From: Photobacterium rosenbergii
GTDB lineage: Bacteria; Pseudomonadota; Gammaproteobacteria; Enterobacterales; Vibrionaceae
DNA length: 64,000 nucleotides
NCBI RefSeq assembly: GCF_003026455.1
Contig: NZ_PYMB01000002.1
Coordinates: 530,856 to 594,855, forward strand
Direction: 5' to 3'
Shown here: one piece after another, positions 51,696 through 60,388 of the stretch
Position numbering within the stretch: the first letter of the stretch is position 1
Layout of the letters: each line of letters opens with the position of its first letter
Notes under the pieces: model-generated
Seen by the model: only the letters and a program-made list of their open reading frames with translations
What the model was told of the DNA's origin: nothing
The model's database searches: none
Program-made: the position numbers and the translations under genes

Positions 51696-52661
51696 TTAGG
51701 CTGCTTGGGAGAAAGTATTTTCGAGCTCGTTTGCACCCGGTACGGTAAATTTTCTACCTAGCGTCGCCATAAAGTAACGCCCAGACTGGTAGCCCAATTG
51801 GTAATCGAGATCGAGCGAGTCGATAGTGCTACCTATCAATTTGGAACAGAGATATTTCTGAGGGTGGATTTCATAGATGATGGCGTCATCAGGGGGATTA
51901 TTTAAAAATGCTTGGGTTTGCCGGTACTTTTCTTCGTGCTCAAGTAGCAATTTGATCAATGCTGAGGCTTTAGTCTTACCGAGTGCTTTGCTGATGATCG
52001 ACATCCAGCAATGATCAAAACTTGCAGTGATGGGGACAGTGCGGATAACGACAATGTGCCGATAACCTCTATCGTATGCCTCTTGGGCAGGAATTGGCGC
52101 TCCAACACCACCATCCACCCAGTATTGCTGTTGGTTGAGAATGGGTTGTCGGCGAAGGACAGGAATGGCGCATGACGCTTTGAGCGCAACCTGCCAGTTA
52201 TCATCATTGAGGTCAAAAAAAGAAGCTCGATGGTTGTCTGCATGGCAAGCACAAGCCAATACAGTGCGAGATCGCATGTTCTCATGGCCTTGTTGCCAAT
52301 CAAGTGGTAGCCGGGTTTGTGTCTGCTCCAGCAGCCAATCCAGATCCAGCCCTTCCTTTCCCATTAGAAAACGGGGTAGGTCGAAAAAATCATGGGTAGT
52401 CGTCGCTTCCGTGATAACACGGTAAGCATGTTTAGTGTGGCCGCAGATAAAAGAAGCGATATTGAGCGAGCCTGCTGAAGTGCCAACCAATAAAGAAAAG
52501 GGATTGAAATCGGCGTCCAAGAAGGCATCGAGAACGCCTGCAGTGAATATTCCACGCTGGCCGCCACCTTCGGTTACGAGTGCGACTTTATCGGTTTGTG
52601 CTGGAAGATATGACAGCGCATCTACATTGTTTACTGCACATGAAATATGTATCCCCGTCAT
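51696..52661 (-). CDS. Patatin-like phospholipase (YjjU family)
   Basis: The 321-residue protein has EGGGQRGIFTAGVLDAF near residue 33, the nucleophile elbow VGTSAGSLN near residue 60 and WVDGGVGAPIP near residue 180, giving the patatin Ser-Asp dyad. There is no signal peptide. It matches the YjjU family, found in the same place next to pldB in many gammaproteobacteria. It is unrelated in detail to the AT-rich lipoprotein patatin of this window (1718-3067). Confidence 0.93.
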   Translation of the reverse strand: MTGIHISCAVNNVDALSYLPAQTDKVALVTEGGGQRGIFTAGVLDAFLDADFNPFSLLVGTSAGSLNIASFICGHTKHAYRVITEATTTHDFFDLPRFLMGKEGLDLDWLLEQTQTRLPLDWQQGHENMRSRTVLACACHADNHRASFFDLNDDNWQVALKASCAIPVLRRQPILNQQQYWVDGGVGAPIPAQEAYDRGYRHIVVIRTVPITASFDHCWMSIISKALGKTKASALIKLLLEHEEKYRQTQAFLNNPPDDAIIYEIHPQKYLCSKLIGSTIDSLDLDYQLGYQSGRYFMATLGRKFTVPGANELENTFSQAA

Positions 52662-52817
52662 TGGCCTGCTCCTATCGCCGTAGTGCTGAAATCGGCAATA
52701 TCATAGCCACAATCGCATGGACTGAATATTTGAAACAATATAGCTAGTCGTTAAGAATTTCTTAACGTTAATTTGAAAGTAAGCGGTGAGGAACAACGAG
52801 TAGAAGGAGAAGCTACG

Positions 52818-52925
52818 ATGATTGAGGTGGCGTCAATCGTCATTCCTGAGCATTGTCATAAACTCTTGATTGAACAAATGGCTAAATTCAGTATGATGGC
52901 CGGCTTTTCTTGGTTCGGAGGATAA
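52818..52925 (+). CDS. Short upstream ORF coupled to yegD
   Basis: A 35-codon frame starts at ATG 52818 behind AAGGAG and ends with TAA at 52923-52925, one base before the yegD start. It reads MIEVASIVIPEHCHKLLIEQ, then MAKFSMMAGFSWFGG. The good ribosome site and exact 1-base gap suggest real translation and coupling to yegD. The peptide has no family that I know. The stretch also contains the yegD ribosome site (GGAGGATAAC), which overlaps its last codons. Confidence 0.5.
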   Translation: MIEVASIVIPEHCHKLLIEQMAKFSMMAGFSWFGG

Positions 52926-52926
52926 C

Positions 52927-54279
52927 ATGTTTATCGGTTTTGATTATGGAACAGCCAATTGCTCGGTAGCAGTCATGGAGCAAGGGCAGCCACGCATGCT
53001 GGCGCTGGAAGGCGAAAACAGTTTTATCCCTTCGACACTCTGTGCACCGACGCGAGAAGCGGTGAGCGAATACCTATACCGCCATATGGGCGTGCAGCCG
53101 GTCGATGAACTGGGTGAGCAAGTCCTGCGCCGCGCGATAGCTTTCAACCGTGAGGAAGACATCATAGTTGAGAAAGGCGATCTGCTGTTTGGTCAGGCGG
53201 CGTTAGATCTGTACCTTGAAGATCCTGAAGAAGTCTATTACGTAAAATCACCTAAGTCTTTTTTGGGTGCCAATGGCTTGCGAGATGTGCAGATTCGATT
53301 TTTCGAAGATCTGGTCTGTGCCATGATGCGCAATATCAAGCAAAAGGCAGAGACCCAACTGGACAAGGCAATCACCAGTACAATGATTGGTCGACCGGTC
53401 AACTTCCAGGGCACGGGCGGAGAGAAAGCCAACCAGCAGGCAGAAGCTATTTTGCGCCAGGCCGCCAAGCGTGCAGGCTTTGAGCACATTGAGTTCCAGT
53501 TTGAGCCAGTTGCTGCGGGCCTTGAGTATGAAAGTACCCTAACTGAAGATAAAACCGTATTAGTGGTTGATATCGGCGGTGGTACCACTGACTGTTCGAT
53601 GATCCAGATGGGGCCAAGCTGGGCGGGTAAAGCCGACAGAACTGATAGCTTGTTGGCTCATACTGGTTTGCGCGTCGGCGGGAATGATCTCGACATTTAC
53701 TTAGCCTTCCGTCAGATCATGCCTCAGCTTGGTTTAGGCACTAAAACCCAGAAAGGCATCGATATGCCAATTGGCCAGTTCTGGAACCCGATTGCGATCA
53801 ACAACGTTGTGGCACAAACCGATTTTTATGGTTCAGCAAACCTTGCGGTATTAAAGCAACTACAACGTGAGGCCGCAGAGCCGGAAAAATTGATGCATTT
53901 GCTGAAAGTCTACCGTGAGACCTTGGGCTACCAACTTGTCCGCAAGGCGGAAGAGTGCAAAATTGCCCTGTCAGAGTCAGCATCGCACCGGTTGGCTTTG
54001 TCACACCTTTCTGAACTGCTTGAAGTTGAAGTCAGCCAAGATCAAATGGCTCATGCGATTGAAGCGCCCCGAGTTCACATCAGCCAGTTGGTGACTGATG
54101 CCATTGAACAAAGCGGTATTAAACCTGATGTGGTGTATATGACCGGCGGTACGGCGCGTTCTCCGATTCTACGAGCCTGTATTGAGCAGCAATTGCCATC
54201 AACACCAGTTGTTAGTGGTAGTTACTTCGGTTCCGTTACCGCTGGCCTTGCGCGTTGGGCTGAGCAGAGTTTCAAGTAA
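52927..54279 (+). CDS. yegD: YegD, Hsp70-like chaperone
   Basis: The 450-residue protein has an actin/Hsp70-type ATPase domain: FIGFDYGTANCSVAVME (phosphate loop 1), MIGRPVNF and QFEPVAAGLEYE near residues 150-195, LVVDIGGGTTDCSMIQ (phosphate loop 2) near residue 210, and VYMTGGTARSPILRACIEQQLP (adenosine motif) near residue 400. It lacks the peptide-binding C-terminal domain of DnaK, as YegD does. Its client is unknown. Confidence 0.95.
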   Translation: MFIGFDYGTANCSVAVMEQGQPRMLALEGENSFIPSTLCAPTREAVSEYLYRHMGVQPVDELGEQVLRRAIAFNREEDIIVEKGDLLFGQAALDLYLEDPEEVYYVKSPKSFLGANGLRDVQIRFFEDLVCAMMRNIKQKAETQLDKAITSTMIGRPVNFQGTGGEKANQQAEAILRQAAKRAGFEHIEFQFEPVAAGLEYESTLTEDKTVLVVDIGGGTTDCSMIQMGPSWAGKADRTDSLLAHTGLRVGGNDLDIYLAFRQIMPQLGLGTKTQKGIDMPIGQFWNPIAINNVVAQTDFYGSANLAVLKQLQREAAEPEKLMHLLKVYRETLGYQLVRKAEECKIALSESASHRLALSHLSELLEVEVSQDQMAHAIEAPRVHISQLVTDAIEQSGIKPDVVYMTGGTARSPILRACIEQQLPSTPVVSGSYFGSVTAGLARWAEQSFK

Positions 54280-54306
54280 CTGTTTTAAAATACTTAATCA
54301 GTGATT

Positions 54307-54364
54307 AAAAAAGCCTGACTAGTGATACCCATTTAGCTTGGGTATATTACTAGCAGGCTTTTTC
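54307..54364. terminator. Bidirectional terminator between yegD and the HiPIP gene
   Basis: AAAAAGCCTG-A-CTAGT-G-ATACCCA pairs with TGGGTAT, ACTAG and CAGGCTTTTT, a long stem with small mismatches and A/T runs at both ends. Confidence 0.85.
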
Positions 54365-54394
54365 TATGAGACGTATCTTAGCGCTAAGTTAGGT

Positions 54395-54700
54395 TTAAGG
54401 TTTCTTCACCCAAGCACTGCACCAACCATTGGCATTAACGGCTTTACCCGGGAAAATCCCGCATGGACGCCACTCATCGCCATCATTACCTTGGATTAGG
54501 GCACAGTTAGCGCAGTTCTTTTCGCTGTCAGGCGTTTGGTGTACGTATTGAAGGGCTTTCGCCTGAGGATCGTCCTCTGTCAATTGTGGCAAATCTGCTG
54601 CGTGGGCAGGCTTAACCAGCAAATCCTTACCGACAGTCATACCAATGACACTGGCAAGCCCTAGCTTGAGGAAATTCCTTCTATTAGCTGTCTTCTTCAT
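54395..54700 (-). CDS. High-potential iron-sulfur protein with Tat signal
   Basis: The 101-residue protein begins with a twin-arginine signal (MKKTANRRNFLKLGLASVIG) ending near AHA at residue 34. The mature part has the four-Cys HiPIP pattern CANCALIQGNDGDEWRPCGIFPGKAVNANGWCSAW, which binds a [4Fe-4S] cluster. HiPIPs are periplasmic electron carriers, best known from phototrophs and some respiring bacteria; the partner here is unknown. Confidence 0.95.
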   Translation of the reverse strand: MKKTANRRNFLKLGLASVIGMTVGKDLLVKPAHAADLPQLTEDDPQAKALQYVHQTPDSEKNCANCALIQGNDGDEWRPCGIFPGKAVNANGWCSAWVKKP

Positions 54701-55053
54701 ATTACAACCTTCTAATTGCTCACAGTTTTACGACATTGTTTTTAGTTTTTGATGTTGCATCAAAATGATAATACGGATCGAAAGACTATGTTGGGTCAAA
54801 AATGTGATGATGTTAATGAGATTGTTACATTTCGTGATTACACTTTGCGCAACTGTTGACTAGGTCGCAGGTGTTTTAATTGGTCGATAAGTGAACAATC
54901 AGTGAGCTGGCGTTTGAATCATATACTAAGATACTGACAAATAAGGCTTGATCTGAAACAAGCTTTTACAGATTAAGTTGGCTTTAGGGTTGCAACATTT
55001 TATTTACAAGCGCATTATCTTGCGTCGAGTACAGCGAGTCATAAGGATAAAAA
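54701..55053. other. Intergenic region, HiPIP/HAD divergent promoters
   Basis: A 353-base AT-rich spacer holding the promoters of two divergent genes. I see no certain operator, terminator or small gene. Confidence 0.45.
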
Positions 55054-55716
55054 ATGGCAAATTTGTTTTTATTAGATATTGATGGGGCGCTGGTGGATTC
55101 CAAAAACCTAGAACTGAACTGCTATGTGAAAGCAGTCAAAGACGTTCTGGGTGTTGAAATGGACACAGATCTTTCCCATTACTCCAACCTTACCGATGCC
55201 GGTGTGTTAGATGAACTCATCGCCAAGCATGGTATTTCCGAAAGCCGTTCACTTATCCATCGTAAAGTAGAAAGCCGTTATTCTGAATTGGTTCAGCAGG
55301 CCATTAAAGACAGCCCAGAGACAGTCAGTGAAGTGATGGGGGCCAAGGCGTTCTTGGACCAGATGCAAGATCAGCAAGATACCCATATTGCGATCGCAAC
55401 AAGTAGTTGGGCATCAACGGCAAAAATGATGCTTCGCGCGGCAGGAATCGATATCAGCAATGTGACGTTTGCTTCATCTTCTGATGCGTTGAGCCGTACT
55501 GAAATCATGGCATTGGCGGCATTTCGTGCAAAACAAGATTCAGGTGTGGTGTTTGATCGTCGTGTTGTTTTCGCCAATGGTGAGCGCAGCAAAAATGCCT
55601 CGCAAGAGCTTGGCTATGATTATGTGGAAGTTGGCAATGTATCGGGCAACCATCCACATATCCCGAACCTGGCGCATTACCAGGCAGCGTTTTCACGACT
55701 AGCGTTATCCGCTTAA
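55054..55716 (+). CDS. HAD-superfamily protein with altered catalytic motifs
   Basis: The 220-residue protein starts after AAGGATAAAAA. Motif I is LLDIDGALVD (residues 6-15), keeping Asp8 and Asp10 but with Ala where Thr or Ser is usual. Motif II is AIATSSWAST. The cap is helical (residues 16-100). Motif IV, usually GDxxxD, reads VFANGERSKNASQELGYDYVEVG, with no acidic residues at the normal positions. It may be a weak or non-phosphatase member. Confidence 0.8.
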   Translation: MANLFLLDIDGALVDSKNLELNCYVKAVKDVLGVEMDTDLSHYSNLTDAGVLDELIAKHGISESRSLIHRKVESRYSELVQQAIKDSPETVSEVMGAKAFLDQMQDQQDTHIAIATSSWASTAKMMLRAAGIDISNVTFASSSDALSRTEIMALAAFRAKQDSGVVFDRRVVFANGERSKNASQELGYDYVEVGNVSGNHPHIPNLAHYQAAFSRLALSA

Positions 55717-55836
55717 TCCTACGGGTATTAAGCGTGATGTGAGAATCATTCCAGATTCTTAACTCTTTGGGCGTAATGCGGAATTTTCTGCATATAGTAT
55801 AAGCAGTTATTTTCTTTTCTTTGCATTCGAACTGCT

Positions 55837-56466
55837 ATGCTAATTTTACGCCCAATGGGTCAATTATCCCTTTTCCTCTTTATTACCTCTCTGCTTCTAT
55901 CTCCATTGCCCTTACAAGCGGCACAGGAGGAGGTCCCATACTGCCACCGTTATGCAGATTTTAACTTCCCTGACTACATGGCACTTTGGAATGAAGAAGA
56001 GCCAGAATTAACTGCATCCACCTATTTTTCTATGTTGAATATGGCGGCAAGCAGCGCAGATAAAACCTTTCTCAGTGAGTTATTCAGTCAAATAGGGCGT
56101 ACTTTTCTAATACGTGAAGATTTAGAGCAAGCTAAATATTATCTGGCGCAAGCTGAAGTATATTTGGGTGATGCCGAGCCTAGGGCCCGGGCTTATTTTT
56201 TGAGGGAGAAAGCGCGTTACTACGCCTATAGCGAACAACAGGAACAAGCAAATGAATTGCTGCTTGAATCATGGGATATCTCTAAACAAGAGCAATATGA
56301 GCAATTGGCAATCGAAACAGCACTCGATCTTAGTGATAATTCGATAGCTAAGCTGAATCAAGAAGATAGGGATCATTGGCGGCAAATTGCGGAAAGGCTA
56401 GCAGCATCGACGAAAGATGAAAGGGCTAAAATCTGGGTTTTGCAGAACCAGTCTCGATTCATCTAA
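55837..56466 (+). CDS. Exported TPR-like protein of unknown function
   Basis: The 209-residue protein has a signal peptide (MGQLSLFLFITSLLLSPLPLQA); the start may be ATG 55837 or 55855, without a clear ribosome site. After a YCHRYADFNF stretch the rest is helical with tetratricopeptide-like repeats (EQAKYYLAQAEVYLGDAEPRARAYFLREKARYYAYSEQQEQANELLLES). It may act as a periplasmic scaffold. I recognise no family. Confidence 0.75.
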   Translation: MLILRPMGQLSLFLFITSLLLSPLPLQAAQEEVPYCHRYADFNFPDYMALWNEEEPELTASTYFSMLNMAASSADKTFLSELFSQIGRTFLIREDLEQAKYYLAQAEVYLGDAEPRARAYFLREKARYYAYSEQQEQANELLLESWDISKQEQYEQLAIETALDLSDNSIAKLNQEDRDHWRQIAERLAASTKDERAKIWVLQNQSRFI

Positions 56467-56563
56467 TTGGTTTATTATCTATCTCCCATACCCTGAGGAT
56501 TAGATAGAACCCTCTATAAGTTCTATGATAAATATTAGGAAAAGGAGCTTGGAGTAATATCAC

Positions 56564-56971
56564 ATGGATGAGAAGTGGGTTCTGCAATGGTTTAACGATG
56601 TATGGTCTAACGCTAACAGTACAATGCTGCAGGAGTTAGCCACCGATCCTTTTCATTTCCACGTGCCGGGTGGGAAAAGCTACCTTCTTAGCCATACCGA
56701 ATACCTTAACTTTATAACGGTATGGGGCCAGCGTTTTAGGGATGTTAGCTTCCGTATTATTGATACCATCAAAGATGAGAATAAAACGGTCGTCGTTTAT
56801 CAGTGTCATGCGTTGTATTGCGGTGGTTGGGCAAAGATCCCGGCGAAAAAACAGAAAGTCATGATGACAGGGATGGCTTATTTCAAACATCATGGGGACA
56901 AAATTGTTGATTGCCGACTTGAAGACAGCAGCTTTGACTTATATCAGCAACTCACCCGTCGCCTAGAATAA
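56564..56971 (+). CDS. NTF2/SnoaL-like protein
   Basis: The 135-residue protein (after GGAGTAATATCAC) has an NTF2-like fold: QWFNDVWSNANSTMLQELATDPFHFHVPGG, HTEYLNFITVWGQRFRDVSF and KTVVVYQCHALYCGGWAKIPAKKQKVMMTGMAYFKHHGDKIVDCRLEDSSFDLYQQL. The substrate is unknown. It is unlike the 101-residue protein at 12956-13261 in length and detail. Confidence 0.78.
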   Translation: MDEKWVLQWFNDVWSNANSTMLQELATDPFHFHVPGGKSYLLSHTEYLNFITVWGQRFRDVSFRIIDTIKDENKTVVVYQCHALYCGGWAKIPAKKQKVMMTGMAYFKHHGDKIVDCRLEDSSFDLYQQLTRRLE

Positions 56972-56972
56972 C

Positions 56973-57009
56973 AACACCCCGTGTGATTATCTCAACACGG
57001 GGTGTTTTC
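56973..57009. terminator. Bidirectional terminator, NTF2-like gene and AGCS symporter
   Basis: AACACCCCGTGT (56973-56984) pairs with ACACGGGGTGTT (56995-57006), followed by TTC. A 12-base perfect stem between converging genes. Confidence 0.9.
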
Positions 57010-57041
57010 GATTTTGCCAACGCGTTATGTATAACCCGTTA

Positions 57042-58415
57042 TTAGGCAGTCTGTAGATTGGCAGGCGGTGGTGTCAGTTTTTGGAAAAACTCTCGCGTCT
57101 CCGTCACAATCACATCACGTAGCAAGATCAAACCAATCAGGTTAGGGATTGCCATCAAACCATTTACGATATCGGCAATCAGCCAAATCATATCCAGTTT
57201 CATAAAGGCACCTGCTGCAATCAATACCAAGAATAAAATCTTGTATGGCAGGATAGCTTTCACGCCAAATAGGTACGTGATACAACGCTCACCGTAGTAG
57301 TTCCAGCCAAGGATAGTGGTAAAGGCGAAGAACATCAGGCCGATAGTGACCATCATTGGACCGATAAAGCTTGAGTCCAAACCGCTAGCAAAAGCGTAGC
57401 TAGTCATTGCCGCGCCGGCGTAATCACTTTGCCATGCGCCAGTTACCACTAGGGTAAGGCCTGTCATGGTACAGATGATGATGGTGTCGAAGAAAGTACC
57501 CGTCATCGAGATCAAGCCTTGCTCCACACAAGAATCTGTTTTCGCTGCTGCCGCAGCCATAGGCGCACTACCTAGGCCTGATTCATTGGAGAACACACCA
57601 CGCGCAATACCCGATTGGATAGCAAGCATAATACCTGCACCGACAAAACCACCTGTCGCAGCATGGCCAGTAAATGCCGACTGCACAACTAATTGAATGG
57701 CTTCAGGAATAGCGCTGTATTGAGAACCCAGCACAATCACACAGGCAATAATGTAGAACACTGCCATGAAAGGAACGACTTTACTTGCTACCTTGGCAAT
57801 AGATTTCACACCGCCAAGCGTTACCACTGCAACGAGAATGGTCAGCACAATTACTGTGATTTCACGTGGAATTTCAAAGGATAGGTAGGCGGCATCAACA
57901 ATCGCATTGGCTTGTGGGAAGGTACCGATACCAAAGCAGGCAACACCCAAAGCGAATACAGCGAACATGCGCGCTAGCCATTTTTGACCCGTCCCTTTTT
58001 CGATGTAATACATCGGGCCGCCCAGCATTTGTCCGTTGGCATCAACTTCGCGGTATTTAACAGCTAACAAGCACTCTGCGTATTTGGTTGCCATACCGAA
58101 CAAAGCAGCCAACCACATCCAGAATAGAGCACCCGGACCACCGAGTTTGATTGCGGTAGCAACACCGACAATATTACCGGTACCAATGGTGGCAGAAAGT
58201 GCGGTACATAGCGCGGCAAAACTTGAAACATCACCGTCAGCTTTGCTGTTTTTATTACCCTTGAACAGGTAGCCCAAAGCGAGGGGTAGGTAGCGGATCT
58301 GGATCAGTCCAAGGCGAACTGTCAGGTAAATACCTGTACCTACTAGCAAAAGAAGTAGTGGTGGGCCCCAAACGAGGTTATCGATAGTTTGTAAGAAGTT
58401 ATATAGTGGGTTCAT
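57042..58415 (-). CDS. AGCS-family alanine/glycine:cation symporter
   Basis: The start is ATG 58415 (MNPLYNFLQTIDNLVWGPPLLL) after AAAGGTAAAGAG; the frame extends a few codons upstream. The 457-residue protein has the AGCS signature region ALSATIGTGNIVGVATAIKLGGPGALFWMWLAALFGMATKYAE near residue 85, GGPMYYIEKG and RGVFSNESGLGSAPMAAAAA near residue 275. It imports alanine or glycine with Na+. The tandem glycine riboswitch upstream points to glycine as a substrate or signal. Confidence 0.95.
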   Translation of the reverse strand: MNPLYNFLQTIDNLVWGPPLLLLLVGTGIYLTVRLGLIQIRYLPLALGYLFKGNKNSKADGDVSSFAALCTALSATIGTGNIVGVATAIKLGGPGALFWMWLAALFGMATKYAECLLAVKYREVDANGQMLGGPMYYIEKGTGQKWLARMFAVFALGVACFGIGTFPQANAIVDAAYLSFEIPREITVIVLTILVAVVTLGGVKSIAKVASKVVPFMAVFYIIACVIVLGSQYSAIPEAIQLVVQSAFTGHAATGGFVGAGIMLAIQSGIARGVFSNESGLGSAPMAAAAAKTDSCVEQGLISMTGTFFDTIIICTMTGLTLVVTGAWQSDYAGAAMTSYAFASGLDSSFIGPMMVTIGLMFFAFTTILGWNYYGERCITYLFGVKAILPYKILFLVLIAAGAFMKLDMIWLIADIVNGLMAIPNLIGLILLRDVIVTETREFFQKLTPPPANLQTA

Positions 58416-58454
58416 TTTCTCTTTACCTTTAAACATCAAAGGAAGAGATAAAGA

Positions 58455-58473
58455 ACAACAGTTATACCGTTGT
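58455..58473 (-). promoter_or_regulatory. Hairpin between glycine riboswitch and symporter start
   Basis: ACAAC and GTTGT pair around a 9-base loop just before the symporter start, with TTCTTT after it on the minus strand. It may be part of the riboswitch expression platform. Confidence 0.35.
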
Positions 58474-58518
58474 ATGGTGTATCAGAATGTTGGTGTTACT
58501 TTCTGTGCTGTTGATCTT

Positions 58519-58776
58519 ATCTCCTCTGTCCTTTTGCCTGAGAGTTTCACCTGAAATCAGGTTTGCTCCTTCGGCGTCCGATTTAACGGATCTCTCCAGA
58601 GGCTCCTCCAACAACAGTCCATACCTTACTTAGCAATTGACTAAGAAGGTGCCTGAAAGATTTACTGACCATTGTTTGCAGTGACTGCAAACAGGATAGT
58701 GAGCTTACTTCTTCGGCGGGCTCGATACTTCGTCGTTTTGACGTTGTACTTGCCACTCTCCTGCTGTCTTCATCGG
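58519..58776 (-). promoter_or_regulatory. Tandem glycine riboswitch
   Basis: On the minus strand two glycine aptamers lie in series. The first (58776 to about 58645) has GCAGGAGAGTGGC, CCGCCGAAGAAGTAAG and CTTTCAGGCACC. The second (about 58608 to 58519) has CTGGAGAGATCCG, CGCCGAAGGAGCAAACC and AACTCTCAGGCAAAAGGAC. These are the conserved cores of the gcvT-type riboswitch. Their gene is the AGCS symporter just downstream. Confidence 0.96.
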
Positions 58777-59423
58777 AACTCAAATTTGCCGAGACATACT
58801 AATAGATAAAAATGCGATTGTCTTCAAAAAATTCGACAAAATTTAAGAGGATGAATTGACGTGCTAGATAATTATGCGTGCGTTTTCATGTGTCGTGGGT
58901 AATTCGGCCATGTTTGGGTTGCTTGTTTTTTAGCCTGATTAAAACCTATCGCCTATAAAAATTTGTGATGCAGTTTGTGTGCGGTGTATGTAGGTTCACT
59001 GCAAGTGTATTGATATGGTCTTTTTCTTGCTTATGAGTTTTAGCACTATAATTTTGTGGTGTGAGCGGCGAAAAAAAGCAAAAGTTAATTTTAATAAAAT
59101 ACAGTACGGATTAATTTGTTAGATTTTTTTTGAATAAAAAAATCAAGTTAATTCACTTTTGCTATATCCCATGAGATTTTAAAGGCAGATATGCGTTATA
59201 AGCTGTTGAAGTATTCGCATTAGCAGAATATTTTGAGAAAACAGCGTTAATGTTGCAACAAATTTGCTGTCTGGAATTTTTTGGGTTTATAGACGTTAAT
59301 TATCAATGTATCGTCACTTTTTTGACGGGCATAAAACTATAAAAAGATCGACGAAGATTTATGACAGGGAGAGTTCAGACAGACAAAACGTTTGTAACTT
59401 TCTTAATAGATTAAGGTGAAGCT
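58777..59423. other. Intergenic region upstream of the riboswitch and AraC gene
   Basis: This AT-rich stretch of about 650 bases holds the divergent promoters of the riboswitch leader and the AraC gene. There are long T- and A-rich runs near 59100-59150. I saw no clear terminator, small gene or repeat in it. Confidence 0.45.
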
Positions 59424-60131
59424 GTGATTTGGGTTAGTTGTAGCCACTTCGATAAAGTGGCAGAAGCGAAAGAAAACCTTAAGATGTCACATGATGTGGT
59501 GGACGTCTCACCTTTTGAGCTGTTATCAACCATGACAGGTCAGGAGCTGATCTTCCTCGAGGTCATAGACTCAACGTCGAATGGTTTTGAATTACTGCAG
59601 TCGGTGAAAAGCCGATTTCCGCAAACAAAAGTCGTGGTGGTATACCATAGCCTAGATGCCGACCTTGCACTCAATGTGCTCCGCGCCGGTGGTGAAGATG
59701 TCATTGCGTCTAATGCGACCAAACAAGAGATTGATGCCTGCTTCAGTCGATTACACACTCACAATGTGGTTGCAGAGCCTGTACAAGGTTATGAGCAGCG
59801 TGAACTCTCTATACGGCCAGCACTTAAGATTATTGATGAGAACATTAGTTCCCCGTTGAGGGAAGAAGATCTCGCCAATGCTTGTCATTACTCGCCAACG
59901 TACTTTTCACGATTGTTCCATAACGTCATGGGTGTCACGCTCAAGCAGTATATTATCAAGAAACGGTTAGATTTAGCCTGTGGGCTGTTAAGCTCTGACC
60001 GGGAAAAGATTTCCCAGATTGCCCACTCAGCAGGCTTTAAAGATGTTTCTTATTTTTCTCGGGTATTTAAAAAGCATATGGGCTGCTCGCCGGGTGAATT
60101 CAGGATGCGAAAACACAACTTACATACCTGA
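59424..60131 (+). CDS. AraC-family regulator with degenerate receiver-like domain
   Basis: The start is GTG 59424 with AAGGTGAAGC before it, giving 235 residues. Residues 1-115 look like a response-regulator receiver: ELIFLEVIDSTSNGFELLQSVKSRFPQTKVVVVYHSLDADLALNVLRAGGEDVIASNATKQEI. At the position of the usual phospho-Asp is Glu46 (FLEV). The C-terminus is a double AraC helix-turn-helix (LRPEEDL-like: LREEDLANACHYSPTYFSRLFHNVMGVTLKQYI and ISQIAHSAGFKDVSYFSRVFKKHMGCSPGEFRMRK). No sensor kinase is next to it. Confidence 0.88.
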   Translation: MIWVSCSHFDKVAEAKENLKMSHDVVDVSPFELLSTMTGQELIFLEVIDSTSNGFELLQSVKSRFPQTKVVVVYHSLDADLALNVLRAGGEDVIASNATKQEIDACFSRLHTHNVVAEPVQGYEQRELSIRPALKIIDENISSPLREEDLANACHYSPTYFSRLFHNVMGVTLKQYIIKKRLDLACGLLSSDREKISQIAHSAGFKDVSYFSRVFKKHMGCSPGEFRMRKHNLHT

Positions 60132-60156
60132 GTAATCAACCTAAAATGACCAAATA

Positions 60157-60190
60157 ACAACCTATTACAAAAATTGATAGGTTGTTTTTG
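60157..60190 (+). terminator. Terminator after the AraC gene
   Basis: ACAACCTAT (60157-60165) pairs with ATAGGTTGT (60177-60185), followed by TTTTG. Confidence 0.85.
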
Positions 60191-60388
60191 CTTTTATTGA
60201 GTTCGAAACCTCAACTTCTCCTTCCGAAAGTCGATAATATTCCCTGTTTTTATGAATCGATAAGGTTTATTGCTCCTTGCTATGGGTAAATACCAAAGGG
60301 GCAAATTACTTTTAGTAAGATATGTGTTTGTCTGCATATAATAAAAGTGGGATGTTAGTTCAAAAAAGATGCTTGCGGTAAGAATGGA

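Noticed and set aside
54377-54388. CTTAGCGCTAAG palindrome after yegD
   Set aside because: It lies between a terminator and the end of the HiPIP gene, where an operator would have no target, and 12 bases can occur by chance.
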